Positions 1 through 6,914 of a DNA stretch of 60,464 bases are shown piece after piece; position 1 is the stretch's first letter, and every line of letters starts with the position of its first letter. Where the stretch lies: the IMG/VR virus record IMGVR_UViG_3300037014_000313, positions 1 through 60,464 of that record. One strand, written 5' to 3'. The position numbers and the translations under genes are program-made. Source of the stretch: a virus. Below the pieces are notes generated by a model. That model worked only from the letters and a program-made list of their open reading frames with translations. It had not been told where the DNA came from and made no database searches.

Positions 1-251
1 CCCGGCGCTGGCCGCTTACAACGCGGCTGGTGAGGCGCACACGGCGGCGTGGGACAAGATGGAGGCCCTGTACAAGGCGTGGACCATCGCCAAGGCCGAG
101 GCGCAGACTAGTTCTAACGTGAAACATGTTTGCGGCGATCCAAGTTCGTCCTGCGATACGAGTTGCGAGGAAAACGCGGCCCGTGGCAGGGAAATCATGA
201 ACCGCCCGACAGCCGCCGACGCGCTCAAGGCGGTGGCTTGTCTGTGCCAAG
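1..251. repeat. Terminal direct repeat, left copy
   Basis: Bases 1-251 match 60214-60464 except at one site (G at 128, A at 60341). The reading frame of the gene at the right end continues exactly through the left copy. This shows that the ends join, giving a circle of about 60,213 bases. The length could reflect an assembly overlap rather than a packaged terminal repeat. Confidence 0.95.
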
Positions 252-367
252 AAATAAGAGCAAGGCGCGATGCGTGGAATATCCAGATCGGGTGCGTGGA
301 TTTGCTCGCAGGCCACCGCAACACCGACGCGGCCAGGGCGATCATTGGAGGCACCGATGGAGCCTGA
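1..367 (+). CDS. C-terminal part of a hypothetical protein that spans the genome joint
   Basis: This is the 3' part of the gene that begins at 59969. Joined across the redundancy it encodes about 203 residues. The visible part is Ala-rich, with a charged helical segment and scattered cysteines (motifs SSCDTSCEEN and ACLCQEIR). No known domain was recognised. The next gene begins inside its last codons (ATG at 357), so the two are probably translationally coupled. Confidence 0.75.
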   Translation, partial: PALAAYNAAGEAHTAAWDKMEALYKAWTIAKAEAQTSSNVKHVCGDPSSSCDTSCEENAARGREIMNRPTAADALKAVACLCQEIRARRDAWNIQIGCVDLLAGHRNTDAARAIIGGTDGA

Positions 368-647
368 AGAGACTATCCTATGGTTCAAGGCTGTTCTCAC
401 GGCAGGAAGGGAACTTCTGGAGGAGAGGCCCCTTGATTCAGACAACTACGACGTACACGCCACGTTTGAGTTGAATATGTTCTTTATCAATTGGGCAAGG
501 GAATTGAAGCCGTTACCGATTGATGACGAAAGCCATCTGCTCATTCGCACCTTCGAGGTAAGTCTGGAGTGGTTGCTTTTGGACGACGGATACAACACGA
601 AGACGATCACGGGGGAGTCCGAGATAAACTCAAAGGAGACGCCGTGA
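357..647 (+). CDS. Small hypothetical protein (96 aa)
   Basis: The start at 357 overlaps the end of the upstream gene by 11 bases and lies 5-10 bases after a GGAGG-like site. A longer in-frame start at 270 would lie deep inside the upstream gene and is less likely. The product is acidic and probably helical (MEPEETILWFKAVLTAGREL at the N-terminus), with no membrane segment or metal motif. No family was recognised. Confidence 0.7.
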   Translation: MEPEETILWFKAVLTAGRELLEERPLDSDNYDVHATFELNMFFINWARELKPLPIDDESHLLIRTFEVSLEWLLLDDGYNTKTITGESEINSKETP

Positions 648-684
648 AGAAGTCACCGAGGCGTAGTTTTGACGGAGGAGCGCG

Positions 685-873
685 ATGAGCACAGACGGTA
701 AAGGTTGCGACGTGGACGATCTGTTGCGTCAATACTACAACCTGAAGGATGAGATGGAACTACTGGAGGCGAAGCTCCAGATCGTTACGGAAGAGAGGGA
801 CTACTTCAGGATCGCGCTGAAAAAAGCCATGAAGTCATCGAAGAAAAAGTCTGACGCAGGAGGAAGCAAGTGA
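685..873 (+). CDS. Small coiled-coil protein (62 aa)
   Basis: ATG follows a GGAGGAGCG ribosome site. Residues 10-45 form a heptad-like amphipathic helix (LRQYYNLKDEMELLEAKLQ), followed by a very basic lysine tail. This suggests an oligomerising nucleic-acid- or protein-binding accessory protein. That is inference only, and no family was recognised. Its stop overlaps the GTG start of the next gene. Confidence 0.7.
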   Translation: MSTDGKGCDVDDLLRQYYNLKDEMELLEAKLQIVTEERDYFRIALKKAMKSSKKKSDAGGSK

Positions 874-1028
874 AAAGCACGAAGCGTAGAAAAGCGCAAG
901 AGTGTTGCATCTGCATTAGCAAGCGAGGGTTGCTTGGGCTATGTAAAAGTGGCGTGGGATACCCCCACCACAAGAGATGCTGCATGGCACCGTCAGAGTG
1001 GCGCGTGCTGAGTCGAGGTGCCAAGTGA
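870..1028 (+). CDS. Small Cys-rich basic protein (52 aa)
   Basis: The GTG start at 870 overlaps the previous stop and the gene ends by overlapping the next GTG. The product is strongly basic with two clusters of cysteines (ECCICISKRG and KRCCMAP), compatible with one small metal-binding site. It is the first of three short Cys-rich genes chained by four-base GTGA overlaps. Function unknown. Confidence 0.6.
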   Translation: MKSTKRRKAQECCICISKRGLLGLCKSGVGYPHHKRCCMAPSEWRVLSRGAK

Positions 1029-1210
1029 GCCGGAAGAAACGGTCGTGCGCGAATTGCGGACACCAACGTGCCGCGCACCAGTACGGCCAGTGCGTGTACA
1101 ATCACGGGAGATGCTTCTGCCCGTTCTACAAAGAGCGTCCATCGAGGGCGAAGCTAACCCCGAGGGAGTTTCTATTGCGGTATGCAGACCAAATACGGAG
1201 GGAAACGTGA
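1025..1210 (+). CDS. Zinc-ribbon-like small protein, copy 1 (61 aa)
   Basis: GTG start in a GTGA overlap with the upstream stop. The protein has CANCGHQ, then QCVYNHGRCFCPFY, a Cys4/His arrangement typical of a small zinc finger, and a basic C-terminal helix. It shares KRSCANCG and YKERPSRA-type segments with the next protein, so the two are tandem paralogues. Function unknown; DNA, RNA or protein binding is plausible. Confidence 0.65.
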   Translation: MSRKKRSCANCGHQRAAHQYGQCVYNHGRCFCPFYKERPSRAKLTPREFLLRYADQIRRET

Positions 1211-1383
1211 AACGGTCGTGCGCGAATTGTGGGCGTAGTCCGGCTAATCATGGACGGGACTATGGCGCGAATTGTCAGACCTACCGCGAGCGTCCGTCGA
1301 GGGCTGGATGCAGGGAGTGGGGCTGCCCTCTGTGCAAAGCCGTGGTCAATGGCGTGCTGGGTCCGAAACGTAAGAAGATTTGA
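1207..1383 (+). CDS. Zinc-ribbon-like small protein, copy 2 (58 aa)
   Basis: GTG start overlapping the previous stop. It begins VKRSCANCGRSPANHG and continues with YRERPSRAGC and GCPLCK, giving two CxxC knuckles. It is clearly related to the preceding protein in its N-terminal knuckle and its ERPSRA segment. It ends 9 bases before the methyltransferase gene. Function unknown. Confidence 0.65.
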   Translation: MKRSCANCGRSPANHGRDYGANCQTYRERPSRAGCREWGCPLCKAVVNGVLGPKRKKI

Positions 1384-1392
1384 TCTGCGAAA

Positions 1393-2985
1393 ATGAACTA
1401 CTACAACGACAACGATAAATCCTGTTGCGCTTGGTTGCGCGAACTCATCAAGGACGGGTTGATCCCAGAGGGAGATGTAGATGGCAGAAGCATCACGGAA
1501 GTACGAGCAGAAGACCTTCGATCCTACGATCAATGTCACTTCTTCGCCGGGATCGGCGGCTGGAGTCTCGCCCTCAAACTCGCGGGATGGGAAGACAAAG
1601 CTTGGACCGGCTCCTGCCCCTGCCAGCCCTTCAGCACCGCAGGCAAGGGCAAAGGCGAAGCCGATGAGCGTCACCTATGGCCCGCTTTTTTCAAGCTCAT
1701 CAAAGAGTGCCACCCTGGAACTGTCTTTGGTGAACAAGTTGCAGCAGCTATTGCGTATGGGTGGCTCGATGGAGTATTCGCAGACCTGGAAGGAGAAGAT
1801 TACTCCTGCGGGGCGGCAGTATTGGGCGCACACAGCGTCGGGGCACCGCACATCAGGCAGAGACTTTACTGGGTGGCACACTCCGAGAGTGGACGGCGGC
1901 AGGGAGAAATCGGAGACATTCCTGAAAAGGAACCCCAATCGTGGAGCGTACTGCACCAGCGGATTGGGTGCAGAAGCGAAGTTGGCAGGGTGGCCGACGC
2001 CGAACGCAAACAAGAACACGAAGAACAGCAAAGACCCAAAGTGCATGAAGGAGGGGGGAGTACAGACATCGCTGGCGGATGCGACGCATCTGGCCGGCTG
2101 GCCGACCGCTTCAAGTCGGGACTGGAAGGACACGCCGGGGATGGACACGAAGGGGACGAACCCAGACGGGACAGAGAGGATACGGCTGGACCAGCTTCCG
2201 CGAGTCGCGCACCAGGTTGGAACGGCCCCTGCGTCTGGTGGCCCTGCCGGGACGGGGTCAGGCGACGTATACCGGCTGAATCCGTTTTTCAGTTTACATT
2301 TGATGGGATTTCCGGTATCATGGGGGCTGGCTGGATTGAGGTCGTTTCTAAAATCAAAGAGGTGATTTATGGGAAGAAAGCCAACCCCGACACCGATAAA
2401 GCGCTGCGGGAGGTGTGGTGTTCTGTTGCAAAGACATCGCTACAATGGAACGCTGGAAGACAATTCGAGATTCAAGAGCCGGAAATATTGCTCCTTGCGC
2501 TGTGCCAACTCTCGCGGGATACGGAGCCAGAGCGCGTCGGCCCAAAGAAGGATTTCTCATTCCTGCGTGAAGCCACAATGCGAATCCTGTGGTTCAACGC
2601 ATCGCCTTCACGTTCATCATATCAACGGGAATTGGAGAGACCAGGGACCGGAGAACCTAAAAACCCTCTGCATTCGTTGTCATCTTGGATTGCACAACAG
2701 GATGGAAAGGAAGTGCGCTCATTGCTCCAACAAGTCCAGGAAGCACGGGATGTGTCAGAGGCATTTCCAGAGGTGGAAAAGACATGGCGATCCGTTTTTG
2801 GTGAGGAGGCGAAAGTCAGGGACGCCGCACGGTACAAGGCTGGTAAGGGTGCAATCGTAGCCACGAACTGTTTCCCGCTGGCCGTCAATGTTCCCGGCAG
2901 AGTGGGCCTCCTCCGGGGCGCGGGCAATGCAATCGTCCCGCCGCTCGCGGCGGAATTCGTGAAAGCGTTTATGGAGTCATCGTAA
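1393..2985 (+). CDS. dcm: DNA cytosine-5 methyltransferase with an internal insertion (530 aa)
   Basis: It transfers a methyl group from S-adenosylmethionine to cytosine in DNA. Visible motifs: FAGIGGWSLALKLAGW (motif I, residues 51-66), SCPCQPFSTAGKGKG (motif IV, Pro-Cys nucleophile, 74-88), GEQV (113-116) in the place of ENV, and APHIRQRLYWVA (motif VIII, 151-162). The C-terminal GAGNAIVPPLAAEFVKAF is motif X. Phage relatives run from a CRDG segment (here 286-289) almost directly into the FPLA..VPGRVG segment. Here about 190 residues intervene, and they coincide with an out-of-frame HNH gene. The frame nevertheless stays open. A second conserved frame overlaps residues about 30-320. Activity is plausible but the insertion may impair it. 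Confidence 0.85.
   Translation: MNYYNDNDKSCCAWLRELIKDGLIPEGDVDGRSITEVRAEDLRSYDQCHFFAGIGGWSLALKLAGWEDKAWTGSCPCQPFSTAGKGKGEADERHLWPAFFKLIKECHPGTVFGEQVAAAIAYGWLDGVFADLEGEDYSCGAAVLGAHSVGAPHIRQRLYWVAHSESGRRQGEIGDIPEKEPQSWSVLHQRIGCRSEVGRVADAERKQEHEEQQRPKVHEGGGSTDIAGGCDASGRLADRFKSGLEGHAGDGHEGDEPRRDREDTAGPASASRAPGWNGPCVWWPCRDGVRRRIPAESVFQFTFDGISGIMGAGWIEVVSKIKEVIYGKKANPDTDKALREVWCSVAKTSLQWNAGRQFEIQEPEILLLALCQLSRDTEPERVGPKKDFSFLREATMRILWFNASPSRSSYQRELERPGTGEPKNPLHSLSSWIAQQDGKEVRSLLQQVQEARDVSEAFPEVEKTWRSVFGEEAKVRDAARYKAGKGAIVATNCFPLAVNVPGRVGLLRGAGNAIVPPLAAEFVKAFMESS
1481..2365 (+). CDS. Overprinted WPTP-motif protein in a second frame of the methyltransferase gene (294 aa)
   Basis: It is read in a different frame from the methyltransferase, with its own AGAGGGAG site and ATG. 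The product has TWKEKITPAGRQYW, then repeated GW(P/H)TP motifs (GWHTPRV, GWPTPNAN, GWPTASSRDWK) and a C-terminal YRLNPFFSLHLMGFPVSW. From memory, phage genomes often contain proteins with this motif order near cytosine methyltransferases. In this gene the methyltransferase VADA-type motifs and the WPTP motifs come from the same bases. It may be a genuine overlapping gene or a conserved shadow frame; the clean start and the retained C-terminus favour a gene. Function unknown. Confidence 0.5.
   Translation: MAEASRKYEQKTFDPTINVTSSPGSAAGVSPSNSRDGKTKLGPAPAPASPSAPQARAKAKPMSVTYGPLFSSSSKSATLELSLVNKLQQLLRMGGSMEYSQTWKEKITPAGRQYWAHTASGHRTSGRDFTGWHTPRVDGGREKSETFLKRNPNRGAYCTSGLGAEAKLAGWPTPNANKNTKNSKDPKCMKEGGVQTSLADATHLAGWPTASSRDWKDTPGMDTKGTNPDGTERIRLDQLPRVAHQVGTAPASGGPAGTGSGDVYRLNPFFSLHLMGFPVSWGLAGLRSFLKSKR
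2369..2860 (+). CDS. HNH homing-type endonuclease (163 aa)
   Basis: An N-terminal zinc knuckle (CGRCGVLL, then YCSLRCAN) precedes the HNH core: CESCGSTHRLHVHHINGNW (residues 71-89), PENLKTLCIRCHLGLHN (94-110) with paired cysteines C71/C74 and C101/C104, and histidines at 83-84 and 105/109. A further CAHC and HGMCQRHFQRW segment follows. The gene lies wholly inside the cytosine methyltransferase ORF in another frame and has its own GAGGTG site. It looks like a mobile HNH gene. The insertion is barely larger than the HNH gene, too small for a full group I intron. Confidence 0.85.
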   Translation: MGRKPTPTPIKRCGRCGVLLQRHRYNGTLEDNSRFKSRKYCSLRCANSRGIRSQSASAQRRISHSCVKPQCESCGSTHRLHVHHINGNWRDQGPENLKTLCIRCHLGLHNRMERKCAHCSNKSRKHGMCQRHFQRWKRHGDPFLVRRRKSGTPHGTRLVRVQS

Positions 2986-3002
2986 GATAAAACGAGGACA
3001 CC

Positions 3003-3581
3003 GTGAGAGTCCTGGTGGCGTGCGAGTTCAGCGGGATCGTTCGGGAGGCGTTTCGCATAATTGGGCATGAAGCATACTCATGCGACTTGCTGGCTACGGA
3101 GATTCCGGGGCATCACTACCAAGAGGATGTTTTTAGGGTTATTGACAAAGGTTGGGACTTGATGATTGCCCACCCGCCCTGTACGCACTTGGCCGTAAGC
3201 GGGGCGAGGTACTTCAGCCAGAAGCTGGAGAAACAGCTTGAAGCGTTGGAGTTTGTGCGAATGCTTCTTGATGCGCCGATCCCGCGTATCTGCCTTGAGA
3301 ATCCCGTGTCCATCATCAGCACCAGGATTCGCAAGCCGGATCAAATCATCCAGCCGTGGATGTTCGGTCATCCAGAGTCAAAGGCAACGTGCTTGTGGCT
3401 CAAGAATCTACCGAAGCTGAAGCCGACGAACGTCATTGAGAAGCCTTCATGCGGGCATTGGGATAACCAGACGCCGAGCGGCCAGAACAAGCTTGGGCCG
3501 TCACCGGACAGGGCGAAGAACAGGTCCAAGACGTACCGGGGGATTGCGGACGCAATGGCTAAGCAGTATGGCTGTCTCTGA
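3003..3581 (+). CDS. Second phage-type cytosine DNA methylase-like protein (192 aa)
   Basis: GTG start. MRVLVACEFSGIVREAF at the N-terminus is a Rossmann SAM-binding segment, AHPPCTHLAVSG carries the Pro-Cys motif IV, and ICLENPVSIIS supplies an ENP motif VI. RIRKPDQIIQPWMFGHPES and ATCLWLKNLPKL follow, as in many short phage C5-methylase-like proteins. It lacks the target-recognition domain of full-size enzymes. It may modify phage DNA, but activity is not proven for many of this class. It lies 17 bases after dcm. Confidence 0.8.
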   Translation: MRVLVACEFSGIVREAFRIIGHEAYSCDLLATEIPGHHYQEDVFRVIDKGWDLMIAHPPCTHLAVSGARYFSQKLEKQLEALEFVRMLLDAPIPRICLENPVSIISTRIRKPDQIIQPWMFGHPESKATCLWLKNLPKLKPTNVIEKPSCGHWDNQTPSGQNKLGPSPDRAKNRSKTYRGIADAMAKQYGCL

Positions 3582-3608
3582 AAAATAAGTCGAAGAAAGG
3601 GGTCCGAA

Positions 3609-3908
3609 ATGGGATTCATTGACGACGACAGCATGGTTCGGGTGGATTTCTTCAAGTGTGGAGGCGATGGAAGACCGCACAAGTGGTACTGCACGGAGGG
3701 GGTTAAATGGACGGGCGAGTACGAAAAAGAGAAGCAGCTTATTTACGATGCCTTTAAGAAATCACTTCGGGATCACCTGAAGGGGCGGCTCACCGGGATG
3801 GTTGCAGTCTGCCTTGAGCCGTGCCATGAATACATGTTCCCGTTGATAGCTTATGTGGATGACTTGGAAAATAACTCGAAGACAACGCCTCCCGCATCGG
3901 CGCGGTGA
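3609..3908 (+). CDS. Hypothetical protein (99 aa)
   Basis: ATG follows a GAAAGGGG site. The product is soluble and mixed alpha/beta (VRVDFFKCGGDGRPHKWYCT and YEKEKQLIYDAFKKSLRDHL). It has a few cysteines but no paired CxxC motif. No family was recognised. It is in the same rightward unit as the methyltransferases. Confidence 0.65.
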   Translation: MGFIDDDSMVRVDFFKCGGDGRPHKWYCTEGVKWTGEYEKEKQLIYDAFKKSLRDHLKGRLTGMVAVCLEPCHEYMFPLIAYVDDLENNSKTTPPASAR

Positions 3909-3987
3909 CTCGGAGGCTGTCACGGAACACGCGACCGATGCGGAGGCGATAAACTGAATTGGGGTTCTGACTCGTAAGTGAGGATTT

Positions 3988-4107
3988 ATGCTTGACGCAT
4001 GGTGGAAAGCGCATGAATTGGAAACGTACTTTGGGTTGGTATGTTTCGGCGTATGCCTTGTGCTGATGGTCGTGTGGATCGCCGTGGGGTGGAATCGCAA
4101 GACTTGA
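3988..4107 (+). CDS. Small single-pass membrane protein (39 aa)
   Basis: ATG after a GAGGA site. An amphipathic N-terminal stretch (MLDAWWKAHELETYF) leads into one hydrophobic segment (residues 16-34, GLVCFGVCLVLMVVWIAVG) and a short basic tail, the usual N-out/C-in arrangement. Such mini-membrane proteins are common in phage early regions. A holin-like, superinfection or host-takeover role is possible but unsupported. Confidence 0.55.
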   Translation: MLDAWWKAHELETYFGLVCFGVCLVLMVVWIAVGWNRKT

Positions 4108-4286
4108 GATATGCTGACTTTCTCTAGCCTCGCTCTTGAGGTGGGGAACGAAAGCCTCCCAGCCGGGGCGACCAGAAACGGTAGAAAGCGGGGCGAACAA
4201 CCTGTATTGTTACCGAACCAGATAGCCCCGCGCCCCGACTCGGGGGCTTGGGCTGTGTGCCAAAACAATTTCTTAAAGGAGGAACC

Positions 4287-4457
4287 ATGAACGCGAGGAA
4301 GACCAGGATCATCCGGCGCATGACAAAGGCGAAGTACGGGAACGGCTTCTATAGGCACGCGAAGCGTGCTTACTCCAGGCAGCCACACAACAAGAAGGAT
4401 GCGGCTGCGGCGTTCCGGACCGCGGCCAGTGAGCTCTTTACGCGCAGGAGGAAATAA
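4287..4457 (+). CDS. Small very basic protein (56 aa)
   Basis: It has a strong AAAGGAGG site six bases before ATG 4287. An in-frame start at 4248 is less likely because it lies ahead of this site. The product is rich in Arg and Lys (MNARKTRIIRRMTKAK), consistent with nucleic-acid binding. Its stop overlaps the ATG of the next gene (TAATG). No family recognised. Confidence 0.65.
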   Translation: MNARKTRIIRRMTKAKYGNGFYRHAKRAYSRQPHNKKDAAAAFRTAASELFTRRRK

Positions 4458-4720
4458 TGCCGCTAACGAAACCGGAGGATCATCGGATGAAGATCAAGAA
4501 GAAAGGGTTCATCACAGCCGTTCACTTCTACCGCAGCCTCGAGCAAAGTGCGGCCACCAGGACCTTGACATTTACGCCGGAGAAGCCTATCCCATTCCAT
4601 CGTGGATCATTGGTATCGGTGAACCTCAACACCGGCCACGTCAAGATCAACGGCAGGACGGTGGTCAAAGCCAGGATCAAGAACGCCGGCAACGCCAGCA
4701 TCGACGTCGCATGGGAATGA
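4457..4720 (+). CDS. Hypothetical small beta-rich protein (87 aa)
   Basis: The start overlaps the upstream stop, so translation is probably coupled; an alternative ATG lies at 4487. Alternating hydrophobic residues (GSLVSVNLNTGHVKINGRTV) suggest a small beta-barrel or OB-like fold. No motif allows a function to be named. Confidence 0.6.
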   Translation: MPLTKPEDHRMKIKKKGFITAVHFYRSLEQSAATRTLTFTPEKPIPFHRGSLVSVNLNTGHVKINGRTVVKARIKNAGNASIDVAWE

Positions 4721-4723
4721 ACC

Positions 4724-4984
4724 ATGACGAAGAACACAGGACGCTGCCAGCACCACGATCCCGATCACCCGTTCTTTGATGTCGCCAATGAGAAGGACAG
4801 GCGCCAGGATCAACGGCTGTCGGAGGGGATGTGCCCAAACCGGTGCGGACCCATGAAGAAGACGTCAGTCACCTCGGCGGTGTGCGGGTGCTGCCGGCTG
4901 AAGTGGGTGAGCATGAGGGTTGCTGTGGTGTGGGGGGAGAAGAACAAAATGAATGAGGACGCGGGACCTACGTTTTCTTTGTGA
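4724..4984 (+). CDS. Small Cys/His-containing protein (86 aa)
   Basis: It starts 3 bases after the preceding stop. CQHHDPDH near the N-terminus, then MCPNRCGPMKK and VCGCCRLKW, make a plausible zinc-binding unit. One of many small CxxC proteins in this genome. Function unknown. Confidence 0.5.
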   Translation: MTKNTGRCQHHDPDHPFFDVANEKDRRQDQRLSEGMCPNRCGPMKKTSVTSAVCGCCRLKWVSMRVAVVWGEKNKMNEDAGPTFSL

Positions 4985-5009
4985 TCGATTTTTTGGAAGG
5001 GAGAATGCC

Positions 5010-5438
5010 GTGGATGCCAACAAGTTTCCGGTGCTGTCCAACGAGGAGCTGAAGTCGGGTTTGGAGCGGTTGCCGTGCTGGAAGGACGCGGTGCTGATGG
5101 CGATCCTGGTGCCGTACTACAATCTCGTCGAGTTCAATGCGCTGTCGCCGAAGGATGAGAACGGGGGCAAGACCATCGCGGGCGTGCTCCAGCTCATGGG
5201 CCTGATCGAGCAGGATCTGTCGCGGCGGTTCAAGATGAGCGTCCGCGGGAAGCAGTTCATGCGGTGGGCGATCGACTCCAGGATCATCACCCCCTACGAC
5301 GGCGCCGACTTCATCGTGAAGTACGGTGGCGAGTTCGGGCGCCGGATCATGTACGACTGCGTGTTCGTGCCGTCGTCGACGCCGGCCATCCCCGATGACG
5401 TCAAAGCCGAAGTGGCGGCAGAAGTCTCCAAGGCGTAG
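5010..5438 (+). CDS. Hypothetical protein (142 aa)
   Basis: The GTG start at 5010 is chosen because GGAAGGGAG sits seven bases upstream; an in-frame start at 4953 would overlap the upstream gene and lacks a site. The protein is helical in its first half (ELKSGLERLPCWKDAVLMAI) and has a Tyr/Phe-rich C-terminal half. No known domain. It ends directly at the palindromic element. Confidence 0.65.
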   Translation: MDANKFPVLSNEELKSGLERLPCWKDAVLMAILVPYYNLVEFNALSPKDENGGKTIAGVLQLMGLIEQDLSRRFKMSVRGKQFMRWAIDSRIITPYDGADFIVKYGGEFGRRIMYDCVFVPSSTPAIPDDVKAEVAAEVSKA

Positions 5439-5612
5439 GTTGCGCAGGATTGTAACGACTTTGCGCAGAACGATAACAGAATTCGTTGAGAGAAAGACAG
5501 TCGACTTCCGAAACAGGATGGAGTCGAATTTTTCGACTCCGACCGAGCCCATCCTGAATCGGAAAGTGCGGAGCGTTTTCTCAAGTAATTCTGTTACGAT
5601 CCTGCGCAAAGT
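5439..5612. repeat. Long imperfect palindromic intergenic element, copy A
   Basis: The segment holds a copy of TTGCGCAGGATTGTAACGAC (5441-5460). A longer arm at 5460-5494 is inverted at 5576-5610; 28 of 35 positions match. Inner arms (CGAAACAGGATGG at 5509-5521; CATCCTGAATCGG at 5550-5562) and a central AGTCGAATTTTTCGACT hairpin complete a cruciform-like structure. About 80 bases of the left half align with the element at 44.3-44.6 kb. Origin, MITE-like element or regulatory site are all possible. Confidence 0.8.
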
Positions 5613-5670
5613 CGATGCAAAGTCGATGCGCGGCTCGGTTCGGAGCCGTATGCTTGGAAAGGAGGGGTAT

Positions 5671-6102
5671 GTGAGCGAGCACGTCTTTTTCATCGCCGGA
5701 AGGATCACGAGCGACAACAAGGGGCGCAGGATGCGCTGGCAAGCCCGCTACTCGAAGGAAAAGAAGGCACGAGAGGTTTGGGCCATACAATTCCAAGCGA
5801 TCGTTCCTAGGGCCATCCTGGTCGATTCTCCGCACCGTCCAAGGGCGATTACCCTCAAGGTCTTCAGGAATCGATCCCTCGACTGGGACAACCTCGTGGC
5901 CGGCCTTAAGCCGTTCATCGACGTCCTCAAGTGCAAGTTCTTCAAGGGGAGGACCTCTGACCCCAACATGCTGACCTGGAGGGGGGTCATCTACGACGAC
6001 AGCCCCAAGTACGTGACCTGGAATGTCCCACAGCGTACAATCCACCCATCCGAGGGTCCGTGGAAGGAGGAAGGCGTGGAAGTGAAAGTGGAGGGTATAT
6101 GA
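5671..6102 (+). CDS. rusA: RusA-like Holliday junction resolvase (143 aa)
   Basis: GTG 5671 follows AAAGGAGG; the frame is open further upstream through the palindrome but no better start exists. The motif LDWDNLVAGLKPFIDVL (residues 70-86) followed by GVIYDDSPKYV (105-115) gives the acidic residues D71, D73 and D109/D110 expected of RusA nucleases. It would cleave four-way junctions during phage recombination or before packaging. Its length is normal for the family. The next gene's ATG overlaps its last codon. Confidence 0.85.
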   Translation: MSEHVFFIAGRITSDNKGRRMRWQARYSKEKKAREVWAIQFQAIVPRAILVDSPHRPRAITLKVFRNRSLDWDNLVAGLKPFIDVLKCKFFKGRTSDPNMLTWRGVIYDDSPKYVTWNVPQRTIHPSEGPWKEEGVEVKVEGI

Positions 6103-6914
6103 GAGTCAGACCCAAGTTTAACGCCCTGGGGGATGAACTCGCCATGACCGCTGTCATCCGCGAGCTCAAACGCCAGCGGCCACAGGAAATGATCAGGCCG
6201 GAGCTCCACCGCCGCGAGCTCGTGGAGAACAACCCCCACGTCAACATCGGCATCACCGATGAGGGTAGGTTCGAGCTCGAGGTGCACATGAACGAGGACA
6301 TCGGGAACATCGCCCAATCGTTTGCCAAGCAGCTGGGGATGGACCCCCTGGTGGATGACACGCCGGAGGTGTTCCTGACGCCGGAGGAGATCGCGCGCGC
6401 CGAGGAGAAGCTTCAGGGCATCCCCATGCCGGTCGTCGCCATCGACACCCGGGCGATGTGGGAGTCCAGGAAGTGGGCGCAGGGCAACTTCCAAAGGGTG
6501 ATAGATGAGCTCGAGACCATCTCCTTCGTCGAGATGGGATCCGAAGGTGGCAGCCCCAGCCTGCTCAACAACACCAGGGCCTGCTTCGTCAACAAGTGCT
6601 CGATCAGGGAATCGGCGGCGATCATGTCCGAATGCGACCTCTTCCTGGGGAATGACTCGGGGGGCTTCCACCTTGCCGCCGCGGTTGGCACCCCACAGGT
6701 GGTCCTCTTCGGACCCAAGAAGTGGTATGCCAGGGGGTACTGGAACACGACCCCGGTCTACTCCTTCGAGAAGTGCGCGCCCAACTGCGAGTCCCTGTGC
6801 GGCCGCCGGCGTGAGGGGCCGGAGGGGAAGACCGACAACTGGTGCCTGGGCAAGATCAAGACCATGGCCGTTGAGGATGCGATCTTCCTCGCGCTCAAGC
6901 GCTTCCCGAAGTGA
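6099..6914 (+). CDS. Glycosyltransferase family 9-like protein (271 aa)
   Basis: Start at ATG 6099, overlapping the resolvase stop. The C-terminal half contains CDLFLGNDSGGFHLAAAVGT and PQVVLFGPKKW, the nucleotide-sugar-binding signature of GT9 (heptosyltransferase-like) enzymes. The N-terminal Rossmann domain is short (MRVRPKFNALGDELAMTAVI). A C-terminal Cys cluster (KCAPNCESLCG) is unusual. It overlaps the convergent GT2 gene by 20 bases. The target could be virion protein, DNA or a host glycan. Confidence 0.8.
   Translation: MRVRPKFNALGDELAMTAVIRELKRQRPQEMIRPELHRRELVENNPHVNIGITDEGRFELEVHMNEDIGNIAQSFAKQLGMDPLVDDTPEVFLTPEEIARAEEKLQGIPMPVVAIDTRAMWESRKWAQGNFQRVIDELETISFVEMGSEGGSPSLLNNTRACFVNKCSIRESAAIMSECDLFLGNDSGGFHLAAAVGTPQVVLFGPKKWYARGYWNTTPVYSFEKCAPNCESLCGRRREGPEGKTDNWCLGKIKTMAVEDAIFLALKRFPK

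Noticed and set aside
2292-2880. Group I intron around the HNH gene
   Set aside because: Only about 90 bases remain beyond the HNH gene, too few for a catalytic core, and no conserved intron core was seen.
5326-5670. N-terminal extension of the RusA-like gene through the palindrome
   Set aside because: The frame is open by chance over the palindrome; the start at 5671 has a strong ribosome site and matches the family's length.
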